64,000 nt of DNA, from positions 4,317,501 through 4,381,500 of the forward strand of contig NZ_CP083952.1 of NCBI RefSeq assembly GCF_006442545.2, read 5' to 3'. The notes beneath the pieces were generated by a model. It worked only from the letters and a program-made list of their open reading frames with translations, ran no database searches and was not told the DNA's origin. The translations under genes were made by a program, and so were the position numbers. Numbering within the stretch: position 1 is the first letter of the stretch; each line of letters begins with the position of its first letter. Shown one piece after another: positions 1 to 7,976 of this stretch. The DNA comes from Mesorhizobium sp. B2-1-8. GTDB taxonomy: Bacteria > Pseudomonadota > Alphaproteobacteria > Rhizobiales > Rhizobiaceae.

Positions 1-114
1 CCGCGTCACGTCGACGGAAAGCACAGGCACCAGTTCGCCCGCTATGTGATAGGTGACGCCACCAAAAGTTTCGTCCGACACCTCGGTCGGCATCAGTTCC
101 GGCAGACTTGGCAT
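1..114 (-). CDS. AIM24-like family protein, N-terminal fragment
   Basis: The first 38 codons of a minus-strand gene run off the left edge of the window. The ATG at 112-114 opens a peptide with the stretch 'GVTYHIAGELVPVLSVDV', which resembles the start of AIM24-type beta-sandwich proteins of rhizobia. The rest of the protein is outside the window, so family membership is inferred from this short piece only. No strong Shine-Dalgarno is visible, only a G-rich stretch just upstream. It lies downstream of the gatB/GNAT pair on the same strand, about 150 bp away. The function of AIM24-like proteins in bacteria is not established. Confidence 0.5.
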   Translation of the reverse strand, partial: MPSLPELMPTEVSDETFGGVTYHIAGELVPVLSVDVTR

Positions 115-266
115 GGTTCCCCCCAAAAGCCGTCCTGCGCATGCCGGTTTATTCCGGCTTCGCGCGGGTCGGCCTTTGCAGCTTTGGTGCCGCACATCAG
201 GGCCGTCAAACGAAAACAGAGCCCGGGTCTCGCGCTCGCGCGAAGGTGATCACGCCGCCATGGTGC

Positions 267-761
267 TCAGGCGGCAAGTACCCGTTCATAGATCAGCGCC
301 GGGATGGCCGAGCCCGCGGAGCCGCAATTCTCGGTGCGGCCGGCCTGGACGAAGCCATTGGCCTGATAGAAGGCAACGGCTCGGCCGTTCTTCTCTTCCA
401 CTTCGAGCCGAATGCGGTGGGCTTCCGGAAAACTCTCGATGATTTCGTCGAGGAGCATGCCGCCGATACCTCGACCCTGCAGCAAGGGAAGCACATAGAG
501 CTGCCTGAGCATGACCACGCCGCCGTCTCCGACGGCTTCGGCAAACGCCATGCCGCCAATGCGCTTGCCATCATCGGCAACGAGGAACTCGCTGGTCGGC
601 TTTGCCAACCTGGCCTTCAACGAAGCGATCGAGTGCCATTCATTGGTGATCTCGGTGACCCGCTCGGCACCGTAAATCGCGTCATAGGTGGCATGCCAGG
701 TCTCGACCAGCAACGCCCGTACGGCTGCGAGGTCGCGGTCTCCGGCGGTGCGGACGAACAT
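267..761 (-). CDS. GNAT family N-acetyltransferase
   Basis: A 164-residue protein with the GCN5-related N-acetyltransferase fold. The acetyl-CoA pyrophosphate loop 'QGRGIGGML' lies at about residues 95-103, preceded by the strand 'LRQLYVLP'. The typical C-terminal 'N..AV.FYQ..GF' motif is at about 125-137. Length fits a single-domain GNAT. The substrate cannot be read from the sequence. The start codon lies 2 bp after the gatB stop, so it is almost certainly co-transcribed with gatB and translationally coupled. That adjacency alone does not imply a role in tRNA charging. Confidence 0.9.
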   Translation of the reverse strand: MFVRTAGDRDLAAVRALLVETWHATYDAIYGAERVTEITNEWHSIASLKARLAKPTSEFLVADDGKRIGGMAFAEAVGDGGVVMLRQLYVLPLLQGRGIGGMLLDEIIESFPEAHRIRLEVEEKNGRAVAFYQANGFVQAGRTENCGSAGSAIPALIYERVLAA

Positions 762-763
762 GC

Positions 764-2263
764 TTACTCGATGCCCAGCTTGGCCTTGACGAGGTCGTTG
801 ACGGCCTGCGGATTGGCCTTGCCGCCGGTCGCCTTCATCACCTGGCCGACGAACCAGCCGGCCATGGTCGGCTTGGCGCGCGCCTGTTCGACCTTGTCGG
901 GATTGGCCGCGATCACCTCGTCGACCGCCTTCTCGATGGCTCCGGTGTCGGTGACCTGCTTCATGCCACGGCTCTCAACCAGTTGGCGCGGGTCGCCGCC
1001 CTCGTTCCAGACGATCTCGAACAGGTCCTTGGCGATCTTGCCGGAGATGGTGCCTTCCTTGATCAGGTCGATGACCGCACCGAGCTGGTCGGGCGAAACA
1101 GGAGCAGATTCAATGTCCTTGCCGGCTTTGTTGAGAGCGCCCAGCAGATCGTTGATGACCCAGTTGGCGGCGAGCTTGCCGTCACGCCCGGCCGCTACCT
1201 TCTCGAAATAATCGGCGATCGGCTTTTCCGAAACCAGGATCGCGGCGTCGTAGGTCGAGAGACCGAGCGAGGAGATCAGCCGCACTTTCTTGTCATCGGG
1301 CAGTTCCGGCAATTCCTTGGCCAAGGCATCGACATAGGCCTGGTCGAATTCCAGCGGCAGAAGGTCGGGATCGGGGAAATAGCGATAGTCATGCGCCTCT
1401 TCCTTCGAGCGCATCGAGCGCGTCTCGCCCTTGACGGCGTCGAACAGCCGCGTTTCCTGATCGATCTTGCCGCCGTCCTCGAGGATGGCGATCTGCCGGC
1501 GCGCCTCGTAGTCGATGGCCTGGCCGATAAAGCGGATCGAATTCATGTTCTTGATTTCGCAGCGGGTGCCGAATTCGCCACCTGGCCGGCGCACCGAGAC
1601 ATTGACGTCGGCGCGCAGGGAACCTTCGTCCATGTTGCCGTCGCAAGTGCCGAGATAGCGCATGATGGTCCGCAGCTTGGTCACATAGGCCTTGGCCTCG
1701 TCGCCGGAGCGCAGGTCGGGTTTCGACACGATCTCCATCAGGGCCACGCCGGAGCGGTTGAGGTCGACATAGGACATGGTCGGATGCTGGTCGTGTATCG
1801 ACTTGCCGGCATCCTGCTCCAGGTGCAGGCGCTCGATGCCGACCTCGATGTCCTCGAACTCGCCCTGGCGGTCGGGACCGACCGAGACGATGACCGTGCC
1901 CTCGCCGACGATCGGCTGTTTGAACTGCGAGATCTGGTAGCCCTGCGGCAGGTCCGGATAGAAATAGTTCTTCCGGTCGAAGACCGACTTGTGGTTGATC
2001 GCCGCCTTCAGCCCCAGGCCAGTGCGGATCGCCTGCTTGACGCATTCCTCGTTGATGACAGGCAGCATGCCGGGCATTGCCGCGTCGACCAGGCTGACAT
2101 TGGCGTTGGGAGCAGCCCCGAAGGCGGTCGAAGCGCCGGAGAACAGTTTTGCTTCCGATATCACTTGCGCATGCACTTCAAGCCCGATGATGATTTCCCA
2201 GTCGCCGGTTGCGCCTGATATCAGGCGTTTGGCGTCGGGCGTGCGGGTATCGATGAGAGACAT
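764..2263 (-). CDS. gatB: Aspartyl/glutamyl-tRNA(Asn/Gln) amidotransferase subunit B
   Basis: A 499-residue GatB. This is the kinase-like subunit of the GatCAB amidotransferase that converts Glu-tRNA(Gln) and Asp-tRNA(Asn) to their amide forms in the cytoplasm. The family signature around '[17 protein letters not shown]' sits at about residues 98-114. Further conserved blocks such as '[17 protein letters not shown]' follow, and the helical GatB/YqeY tail occupies roughly residues 345-499. Length is normal. The ATG start has a modest AGG-type ribosome site. A GNAT gene follows 2 bp downstream. gatA and gatC are not in the window. Confidence 0.97.
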   Translation of the reverse strand: MSLIDTRTPDAKRLISGATGDWEIIIGLEVHAQVISEAKLFSGASTAFGAAPNANVSLVDAAMPGMLPVINEECVKQAIRTGLGLKAAINHKSVFDRKNYFYPDLPQGYQISQFKQPIVGEGTVIVSVGPDRQGEFEDIEVGIERLHLEQDAGKSIHDQHPTMSYVDLNRSGVALMEIVSKPDLRSGDEAKAYVTKLRTIMRYLGTCDGNMDEGSLRADVNVSVRRPGGEFGTRCEIKNMNSIRFIGQAIDYEARRQIAILEDGGKIDQETRLFDAVKGETRSMRSKEEAHDYRYFPDPDLLPLEFDQAYVDALAKELPELPDDKKVRLISSLGLSTYDAAILVSEKPIADYFEKVAAGRDGKLAANWVINDLLGALNKAGKDIESAPVSPDQLGAVIDLIKEGTISGKIAKDLFEIVWNEGGDPRQLVESRGMKQVTDTGAIEKAVDEVIAANPDKVEQARAKPTMAGWFVGQVMKATGGKANPQAVNDLVKAKLGIE

Positions 2264-2312
2264 GGCGGCCTGCGAATTACGGTGACTCTGACGGGAGTTT
2301 CACGTTTGGGCG

Positions 2313-2339
2313 TGACTTTCACGTCTGGCGTGAAAGTCA
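2313..2339. repeat. Perfect 11-bp inverted repeat upstream of gatB
   Basis: 'tgactttcacg' (2313-2323) and its exact complement (2329-2339) are separated by 5 bp, about 50 bp upstream of the gatB start. A third related 'tttcacg' copy lies at about 2298-2304. There is no U-tract, so an operator or a processed hairpin is more likely than a terminator. The binding protein is unknown. Confidence 0.6.
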
Positions 2340-2493
2340 TTCGCTAGTGCAAACCGCCAAAAGAGACAAGCGCAAAGCCGCGGCCTGGCGTTTTTTGGAC
2401 GTCTCGACGGTCGGCGGGCGGCGGGCCTTACCGCATCACAAGGCACGGGCTCGCATTCGTCCGCTCCGAACTCGACAACAGGTAGTCTTGGCG

Positions 2494-2518
2494 CCGCCGG
2501 CCGGCATTCGGCCGGCGG
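2494..2518 (-). terminator. GC-rich hairpin after the CBS-domain gene
   Basis: A perfect 10-bp stem (2494-2503 with 2509-2518) and 5-nt loop lie 13 bp beyond the stop of the CBS gene in its direction of transcription. No T-run follows on the minus strand. It is a weak or factor-dependent terminator candidate. Confidence 0.45.
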
Positions 2519-2531
2519 TTCCTATCACCGC

Positions 2532-2963
2532 TCAGGCGGTGGCGATATAGGCCCGGATTTCCTCCGCCTCGCGCTCGACGTCCTCGATGCGGCGCTTGAC
2601 CACGTCGCCGATGGAGACGATGCCGTCCAGCAGGCCGTCCTTTTCCACCGGCAGATGGCGGAAGCGGCCCCTGGTCATGATCTCCATCACCTCGTTGACG
2701 GTGTGGTTTTCATTGCAGATCTTCACCTTCGGCGTCATGGCCGAACGCACGGGGATATCGAGCGCGGCGCCGCCTTCCCTGGCAACCACACGCACGATGT
2801 CGCGCTCCGACAGGATGCCGACGATCTTGTGATCGCCATTGGTGATGACCAGCGCGCCGATCCTGTGCTCGGCGAGGATTCGGATGGCTTCGCTCAGTTT
2901 TTCGTTCGGCCCGAGCGTCAATACGTCATGGCCTTTTTGCTCGAGAATGGCCTTAACCGTCAT
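2532..2963 (-). CDS. Tandem CBS-domain protein
   Basis: A 143-residue protein made of two cystathionine-beta-synthase (CBS) domains, about residues 8-62 and 75-132. 'HRIGALVITNGDHKIVGILSERDIVR' (quoted in parts: HRIGALVITN, VGILSERDIV) and 'GRFRHLPVEKDGLLDGIVSI' are classic CBS strands. Such pairs bind adenine nucleotides as a sensing module, here without a fused effector domain. A strong ribosome site (aggagg) stands upstream of the ATG. The target is unknown. It is a monocistronic unit on the minus strand between gatB and the rhomboid gene. Confidence 0.92.
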   Translation of the reverse strand: MTVKAILEQKGHDVLTLGPNEKLSEAIRILAEHRIGALVITNGDHKIVGILSERDIVRVVAREGGAALDIPVRSAMTPKVKICNENHTVNEVMEIMTRGRFRHLPVEKDGLLDGIVSIGDVVKRRIEDVEREAEEIRAYIATA

Positions 2964-3050
2964 GGCGTCCTCCTCTACTTTGCCAACCGGTTCCTGCGCT
3001 GACCGGTTTTCACATAAGAGTGAACATGGTGCGCCGTGATCGGTTGCATT

Positions 3051-3806
3051 TCAAGTCCGGTCGGAGGTGTCCCATTCTGGTGCTTGCCATCCCCTGTCGA
3101 ACCAGCGCAGGCCGAAGAAACCCGCGAGAAAGCCGCCGATATGGGCCTCCCAGGCGATCTGGCCGTCGATGCCCGGCGCGAATCCGAGAAGGCCGGTGGC
3201 GAGATTGATGATCATCCACATGGCGAGGAAGATGACGACACCGCGCGCGCGCAGCACGATCGCGACCGGCAGCACCGGGCCGGCGAAAGCCGCCTTGCCG
3301 GCCGAGCGGTCGGTGTGGAAACCAAAACGCGCCGCGGCCCCCATCATGCCCGATATGGCGCCCGATGCGCCGACCAGCGGCGCTTCTCCATAGGGATGCA
3401 TCGCCCAGAACAGCGCCACCGAAGCCAGTCCGGTGACGGCAAAGAACAGCGCGAACCGGAGCGTGCCGAAACGGTTGGCCAGCGGCGAGCCAAAAGCGGC
3501 GAGCCAGACCATGTTGATGGCGATATGGGCAAAGCCGCCATGCATGAAGGCGTAAGTGAAAGGCCGGGTAAAAAGGAACCAGTCGAAGCCGTATTGGCCG
3601 GTATAGAGGACCGGAATAAAAGCTCCGTCGTACAGCAGCGTCATCTGCTGGACGTCGTTCAGCGCATATTGCTGCAGCAGATAGACGATCGCGCAGATGC
3701 CCATCACCGCCAGCACGATCGGCGGCAGGTTGAACACCGGCTCACGCGCCGGTGGCGGCATGGGCTCGGCCGTTTCGGGCTCGGACGGATATTGCGGTTC
3801 GCTCAT
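3051..3806 (-). CDS. Rhomboid family intramembrane serine protease
   Basis: An integral membrane protein of about 251 residues with at least six hydrophobic segments. The rhomboid signatures are present: 'MHGGFAHIAINMVWL' (H...N oxyanion region), the catalytic serine in 'GASGAISGMMGA', and the catalytic histidine in 'EAHIGGFLAGFFGL'. The proline-rich N-terminus (about 35 residues) is cytoplasmic. It cleaves transmembrane substrates within the inner membrane; the substrates are unknown. Two starts are possible: GTG at 3818 or ATG at 3806. I chose the ATG because neither has a convincing ribosome site and the longer form adds only four residues. Confidence 0.9.
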   Translation of the reverse strand: MSEPQYPSEPETAEPMPPPAREPVFNLPPIVLAVMGICAIVYLLQQYALNDVQQMTLLYDGAFIPVLYTGQYGFDWFLFTRPFTYAFMHGGFAHIAINMVWLAAFGSPLANRFGTLRFALFFAVTGLASVALFWAMHPYGEAPLVGASGAISGMMGAAARFGFHTDRSAGKAAFAGPVLPVAIVLRARGVVIFLAMWMIINLATGLLGFAPGIDGQIAWEAHIGGFLAGFFGLRWFDRGWQAPEWDTSDRT

Positions 3807-3820
3807 CTGCAATCGCACTC

Positions 3821-3890
3821 GATGCTGGTTCGGTCGGGCTGGTTCGGTCAGGGCCGGTCGGGTCCGGGCCGGTTCGGTCTGGCCAGCATC
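3821..3890. repeat. Degenerate 'ggttcggtc' repeats inside an inverted repeat
   Basis: Four related units built on 'ggttcggtc' or 'ggccggtcgg' are packed between an 8-bp inverted repeat, 'gatgctgg' (3821-3828) and 'ccagcatc' (3883-3890). The block sits directly upstream of the rhomboid start. It may fold into a long stem in the 5' leader or be a slipped-strand expansion. Confidence 0.5.
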
Positions 3891-3952
3891 TAGATCACCG
3901 CCGATGGAACCGCAAACGGCGAATCGTCCCGGTCCGAATCAGGGGCGCGAAT

Positions 3953-3988
3953 CAAAAAAGAAGCCGCCCAGGGTTTCCCCTGGACGGC
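3953..3988 (-). terminator. Strong intrinsic terminator reading leftward, with no gene upstream
   Basis: On the minus strand an 11-bp stem (one G-U pair) closed by a GAAA tetraloop (3963-3988) is followed by 'ttcttttttg'. This is a textbook Rho-independent terminator. It ends a leftward transcript from the gene-free interval 3989-4253 and precedes the rhomboid gene. No protein-coding frame in that interval is convincing, so a small RNA or a leader-type attenuator for the rhomboid gene is suggested. I could not identify a leftward promoter. Confidence 0.75.
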
Positions 3989-4154
3989 CGGTCGAGCCCC
4001 CTGCTCCCCTAAAACTCTTGACTGAAGTGCTGCCGATCGTCGCGAAACGACCGCTTCTGGAGTGGTTTTGGTGTGCCACACGGCTTGCCAGGGCGCAACG
4101 TAAACCAGTTGTTAACCTTAACGGCCCCGACCCGTGAACAAGTGTTAACGACGC

Positions 4155-4170
4155 TGGCACGCTTCCTGCT
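4155..4170 (+). promoter_or_regulatory. Sigma-54 (RpoN) type promoter
   Basis: 'tggcacgcttcctgct' matches the -24/-12 consensus TGGCACG-N4-TTGCW at all but one of the fixed positions, with correct GG-to-GC spacing. The expected start of transcription is near 4181, about 70 bp ahead of the PAS gene ATG at 4254. The interval 3891-4253 otherwise holds only the leftward terminator and several GTTAAC motifs without CtrA-type spacing. Confidence 0.65.
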
Positions 4171-4253
4171 CCCCAACGCATGTAGGTCATCGGAGGGCGC
4201 CCTTCTGTTCACCGATGGGACATCAGACGACAGAATGCGCGGAGCTTTTTAGT

Positions 4254-4889
4254 ATGAACCAAAACGGATCGATCACGCTGTTCCACTATTGGAACCGCCT
4301 GCGTGACGGACGCCCCGCTCCGAAGCGATCGGAAGTCGAGCCGGCCGATATCAAGTCGCTGCTGGCCGATACGTTCATCCTGGAAAGGGACACGCGCGGA
4401 CAGCCGGTATTCCGTCTGGCCGGCACCAGGCTCTGCGCCTGCTACGGCCGCGAACTCAAGGGGTTCTCTTTCCCCTCGCTGTGGCGCGAGAAGGATCAAC
4501 GGCTGGTCTCGCGGCTGATCCACGGAGTTTTCGACCAGAAATCGGTCGTGCTGATCAATTTCGAGGGCTTCAGCCGCAACGGCCGCTCCAACAAGTTCGA
4601 ATTGCTCGCCTTGCCGCTCGATGGCGGCATTGAGAATCCGCGCTGCCTCGGCGTGATCAGCGCCGCTGAGAAGCCGTTCTGGCTGGGCGCGGATCCGATC
4701 ACCGACGCCTTGATCGATTCCATACGCGTCATCGACCCGGAGAAAGAGCTGCTGAACAACCGTCCGGCGATCGCCGTTCCCTCGCTCGTTCCCGACGAGA
4801 TCGGGACGCCCGACACGATCTCTGCGCTCGGCCACGCTCGCCGCATCCGCCATCTCGTCGTCTTCGATGGCGGGCGCGAAGATAGTTGA
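4254..4889 (+). CDS. PAS-domain (PAS_5 type) protein
   Basis: A 211-residue cytoplasmic protein of the rhizobial PAS_5 family. Conserved blocks are 'LFHYWNRLRDGR', 'LADTFILERD', 'FRLAGTRLCACYGRELKG' and 'WREKDQRL'. There is no output domain and no signal peptide, so it is probably a small sensory or adaptor protein. An earlier in-frame ATG at 4215 exists. I chose 4254 because 'ggag' lies about 10 nt upstream and family members begin at this point. The sigma-54-like site upstream suggests conditional expression, for instance nitrogen- or stress-linked. That is an inference. A two-PilZ protein follows in the same direction after 113 bp. Confidence 0.88.
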   Translation: MNQNGSITLFHYWNRLRDGRPAPKRSEVEPADIKSLLADTFILERDTRGQPVFRLAGTRLCACYGRELKGFSFPSLWREKDQRLVSRLIHGVFDQKSVVLINFEGFSRNGRSNKFELLALPLDGGIENPRCLGVISAAEKPFWLGADPITDALIDSIRVIDPEKELLNNRPAIAVPSLVPDEIGTPDTISALGHARRIRHLVVFDGGREDS

Positions 4890-5002
4890 TGATCACACGG
4901 GCCCGCGGACCCGTTTTTCCCCTTTGTTAACCCGCTTTGTTGTATTTCTCTGACGAAGTCCCTCGCATTGACGCGCGGGATGCCAACGGGGTGTAGGCAG
5001 TC

Positions 5003-5620
5003 ATGAGGTCAGCGGCGGTCGACTACACGCCGTCCCAAGCCGAAAGGCGTAACTTTCAGCGCGTCCGGGTCAAGATATACGGACGATTCATGCTGGAGGA
5101 CCGCACCGAGCACCCGTGCCAGGTCGTGGACATGTCGCCCGGCAACGTTGCGCTTCGCACCGACCGCATTGGCATGCCCGGCGAGAAAGTCATCGCCTAT
5201 ATCGACCATATCGGCCGCATCGAAGGTGTCTTGACGCGCACGTTGCCGGACGGCTTCGCAATGACGGTGATCGCGTCCGACCGCAAGAAGGACAAGCTCG
5301 CGGCGCAGTTGACATGGCTCGCCAACAAGCACGAGCTCGACCTGCCGGAAGACCGCCGCCACGAGCGCGTCTCGCCACGCAACCCGACCAGCGTGCTGCA
5401 GCTCACCGACGGCCGTCAGTATCAGTGCCGGATCATCGATCTGTCACTGTCCGGCGCCGCGATCGAGATCGACGTCAAACCGGCGATCGGCGTCCAGGTC
5501 ATGCTCGGCACGATGCGCGGCCAGATCGTCCGGCATTTCGAAGATGGCGTGGCCATCGAATTCGCCGTCATCCAGCGCCCCGAAACGCTCGATTCCGAAT
5601 TCAACACGCCGCGCGCCTGA
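5003..5620 (+). CDS. Tandem PilZ-domain protein
   Basis: A 205-residue protein with two PilZ domains. The first begins 'RRNFQRVRV' (about 15-23) and carries 'DMSPGNVAL' (about 43-51). The second begins 'RRHERVSPR' (about 118-126) and carries 'DLSLSGAAIEI' (about 146-156). The RxxxR and D/NxSxxG elements for cyclic-di-GMP binding are present in both repeats, with the second closer to consensus. It is soluble, with no effector domain, so it probably works as a c-di-GMP-responsive adaptor in motility, cellulose or envelope control. An intrinsic terminator follows the stop. Confidence 0.93.
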   Translation: MRSAAVDYTPSQAERRNFQRVRVKIYGRFMLEDRTEHPCQVVDMSPGNVALRTDRIGMPGEKVIAYIDHIGRIEGVLTRTLPDGFAMTVIASDRKKDKLAAQLTWLANKHELDLPEDRRHERVSPRNPTSVLQLTDGRQYQCRIIDLSLSGAAIEIDVKPAIGVQVMLGTMRGQIVRHFEDGVAIEFAVIQRPETLDSEFNTPRA

Positions 5621-5644
5621 TCAGGGCAGCAAAGTACGCACGTC

Positions 5645-5670
5645 AAGCCGGCCCTCGCGGCCGGCTTTTT
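5645..5670 (+). terminator. Intrinsic terminator after the PilZ gene
   Basis: A 9-bp perfect stem (5645-5653 with 5659-5667), a 5-nt loop and a T-run through 5670, 25 bp after the PilZ stop codon. Confidence 0.88.
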
Positions 5671-5904
5671 GATTTCCGGGGTGCGGCGATCGATATCTCC
5701 TCGGATGGCAGGTCGCCATGGCGAGATCGTCCGCTCGAGGCCGAATCTGCCGAAGGCCAACTTCGGCAATCCAAACAATTCAATACTCGAATGATTCAAA
5801 TTTTATGTTTATTCTATTGGCGTTTTACTTAATATCTACTCTGCACTTTTGCGTCAAATAAATCCACATGTGGCAATGTCTCCTTCGAACGGGGAGACTG
5901 AATA
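5671..5904 (+). promoter_or_regulatory. A+T-rich leader ahead of the cysteine proteinase gene
   Basis: The interval is markedly richer in A and T than its surroundings, especially 5770-5870. It contains a 7-bp hairpin (5749-5755 with 5761-5767) and a 10-bp palindrome 'ccacatgtgg' (5864-5873), about 30 bp ahead of the ATG. I see no clear -35/-10 pair. The palindrome is the best operator candidate. Confidence 0.4.
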
Positions 5905-6513
5905 ATGAAAAAAGCGAGGGGCAGGCTGTTGCTGATGGCAACGGCGATACAGCTTTCCGCCTGGGGACCAGCATATGCCGCGGGACCGGCCTATATGCAT
6001 ACCGGCGGACGCACCACGCAGCCTGTGGGCCACTATGAATTCTGCGAACGCATTCCTGGCGAATGCAACGAGAAGACCCCCAAGGGAGAGCCGGTCGACC
6101 TGACCCGTAAGCTCTGGGCGACGATCGTCAGCATCAACAATTCGGTCAACACCCGCGTCAAGCCGCGCACCGACATGGAAAACTACGGTGTCGAGGAATA
6201 CTGGGCCTACCCGGACAATGGCTATGGCGATTGCGAGGACTATGCGCTGGAAAAGCGCCGCGAGCTGATGGATGTGGGCGTGCCGGCCGGCGACCTGTTG
6301 ATGACGGTTGCGCGCCAGCCGAATGGCGACGGCCATGCGGTGCTGACCGTGCGCACCAGCCTCGGCGAGTTCATTCTCGACAATCTGGAAACCAAGGTGC
6401 TGTCCTGGACGGACACCGACTACACCTATCTCAAGCGTCAATCGACGGAGAATTCCGGCGTTTGGGTGACGATCAACGACGGCCGTTCGGACGCGGTCGC
6501 CAGCGTCCGCTAG
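5905..6513 (+). CDS. Transglutaminase-like cysteine peptidase (BTLCP family)
   Basis: A 202-residue secreted protein. A signal peptide (about residues 1-26, ending near 'AYAAG') precedes the bacterial transglutaminase-like cysteine proteinase domain. The putative catalytic triad is Cys110 in 'NGYGDCEDYALEKR', His144 in 'DGHAVLTVRT' and Asp159 in 'FILDNL'. Members are periplasmic; the related LapG enzymes cleave adhesins under c-di-GMP control, but this family's substrate is not established. A paralogue is encoded at 43732-44358 with the same motifs and length. The ribosome site 'ggagac' is well placed. The PilZ neighbour makes a c-di-GMP link plausible but unproven. Confidence 0.9.
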   Translation: MKKARGRLLLMATAIQLSAWGPAYAAGPAYMHTGGRTTQPVGHYEFCERIPGECNEKTPKGEPVDLTRKLWATIVSINNSVNTRVKPRTDMENYGVEEYWAYPDNGYGDCEDYALEKRRELMDVGVPAGDLLMTVARQPNGDGHAVLTVRTSLGEFILDNLETKVLSWTDTDYTYLKRQSTENSGVWVTINDGRSDAVASVR

Positions 6514-6572
6514 GGCGTAACGAGAAACCCGGTCGAGTCCCCACCCTCCCCGTCCCCAACGACCGGGTCAAA

Positions 6573-6601
6573 GGAGCCGGCCCCGTCCCCGGGCCGGCTC
6601 C
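6573..6601. terminator. GC-rich 11-bp hairpin after the peptidase gene
   Basis: A perfect stem (6573-6583 with 6591-6601) and 7-nt loop lie 60 bp beyond the peptidase stop. Only a short 'attt' follows, so termination efficiency is uncertain. Confidence 0.5.
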
Positions 6602-6728
6602 GCCATTTCTGGAGGGAAGCCGCCAAAACTGACCCGACGACACGTGGTGCATCGCGTCGCCCCGGCCTTTCCACGCGCAACAGATCGATGCACAATTGGC
6701 CGTTGGTTTCACTTCCTGGGTCACGGCG

Positions 6729-7295
6729 ATGTTGGAAATCCCGGAAGATCGATGCGAGCGCCACAGGCTGTTCAAGGCGATCGACGATGCCTTCAAGGCC
6801 GGTGACTTCGTTGGACTCGGCAAAGCCTTGGGCGGTTCGCCCGGCTGGTTCGACGAGCGCATGCCATTCGAACTCGGTCTTGGCCATCCGCTGGAATACG
6901 CGATCTACTGGAGTCCGCTTGCCTTCGTCGCGGCGCTGCTCGACGCCGGATCCAGTCCGAACTACGGGGATCATGCCGGATTTCCCTCGATCATCGCGGC
7001 GCTGTCCACCGAGCGCGCGGACAAGGTCGACATCATCCGTATCCTCGTCGATCACGGCGCCGATCCGGACATGCGAGGCGTCAACGACTGGACGCCGCTC
7101 CACTACGGCGTAGCCATGCGTGACGCCGAGGCGATCCGCCTGCTTCTCACCGCAGGCGCGGACCCTTCTTTGAGGACTCGTATCGATCACTACACGACAG
7201 CCCTTGAAGAAGCAGAGATTGCAGGATTCGAGTTGGGCGCTTCGCTGTTGAGAGAAGCCACAGCCGAGCGCGCGCTCGGCGACCGGGATCGTTAG
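6729..7295 (+). CDS. Ankyrin-repeat protein
   Basis: A 188-residue soluble protein with three to four ankyrin repeats in its middle and C-terminal part. Examples are 'SPLAFVAALLDAGSSPNY', 'IIRILVDHGADPDMRG', 'WTPLHYGVAMRDAEAIRL' and 'LLLTAGADPSL'. No enzymatic domain and no signal peptide are visible, so it is probably a protein-interaction scaffold. A longer frame begins with TTG at 6696. I prefer the ATG at 6729 because 'MLEIPEDRCERHRLFKAID' looks like a natural N-terminus, though the ribosome site is weak. It ends convergently with the gamma-carbonic anhydrase gene. Confidence 0.85.
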   Translation: MLEIPEDRCERHRLFKAIDDAFKAGDFVGLGKALGGSPGWFDERMPFELGLGHPLEYAIYWSPLAFVAALLDAGSSPNYGDHAGFPSIIAALSTERADKVDIIRILVDHGADPDMRGVNDWTPLHYGVAMRDAEAIRLLLTAGADPSLRTRIDHYTTALEEAEIAGFELGASLLREATAERALGDRDR

Positions 7296-7333
7296 ACGCA
7301 ACCCGTGTCCGAAGTCACGTCCCGGCCGAGAGT

Positions 7334-7861
7334 TCAGACCTTCTTCAGCCCAGCCTTGAAGCGTTGGCCATTGGCGACATAATGCGCGGCCGAGGCCCGC
7401 AGCCGCTCGACCGCGGCGTCGTCCAGCACCTTGATCGCCTTGGCAGGCGAACCAACGATCAGCGAATTGTCCGGAAACTCCTTGCCTTCGGTGACCAGGG
7501 CGCCAGCGCCGACGAGTGAATTCTTGCCGATCCTGGCGCCGTTCAGCAGGATGGCGCCCATGCCGATCAGGCTATTGTCACCAATCGTGCAGCCGTGAAG
7601 CATGGCGCGATGGCCGATCGTACAGCCCTGTCCGATGGTCAGCGGAAAGCCGGGATCGGTGTGCATGACAGTATGTTCCTGCACATTGGTGTCGGCGCCG
7701 ATGACGACGGGCTCGTTGTCGCCCCTGATGACGGCACCGAACCAGAAGCCGGCATTGCGGCCGATCCTGATGTCGCCAATCAGCGTGGCATCGGGCGCAA
7801 TCCAATTCGAGTCCGCGTCGGCGAAGCTGGGCTCCGTTCCATCGATTGCATAAAGCGGCAT
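7334..7861 (-). CDS. Gamma-class carbonic anhydrase family protein
   Basis: A 175-residue left-handed parallel beta-helix protein with hexapeptide repeats throughout. The metal-ligand histidines of the family are in place: His67 ('QEHTVMH'), His84 and His89 ('IGHRAMLH'). Members such as YrdA/PaaY/CaiE-like proteins bind zinc or iron, and carbonic anhydrase activity is variable, so the reaction is not certain. 'ggag' lies 6-7 nt before the ATG. Before the IS insertion at 7898 this gene lay about 22 bp downstream of the stop of the DUF6949-like membrane gene. It has therefore probably lost its original promoter connection. Confidence 0.92.
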   Translation of the reverse strand: MPLYAIDGTEPSFADADSNWIAPDATLIGDIRIGRNAGFWFGAVIRGDNEPVVIGADTNVQEHTVMHTDPGFPLTIGQGCTIGHRAMLHGCTIGDNSLIGMGAILLNGARIGKNSLVGAGALVTEGKEFPDNSLIVGSPAKAIKVLDDAAVERLRASAAHYVANGQRFKAGLKKV

Positions 7862-7976
7862 TGTCGGTCTCCGAATCGTCTCAGAGTGAAAACCCTAGGA
7901 CGTAGTGACGATTTAACGGGTTGGGATTCCCAAGGAAGGGCAAATCAGATTCAACGCTGATTTTTGGAGGTCAGCG

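Noticed and set aside
983..2218. A 411-codon plus-strand frame opposite gatB
   Set aside because: Antisense shadow of a conserved gene; no ribosome site and no recognisable protein.
4111..4148. CtrA-binding site from the GTTAAC/TTAA motifs before the PAS gene
   Set aside because: The TTAA spacing is 2 bp or far too long, not the required 7.
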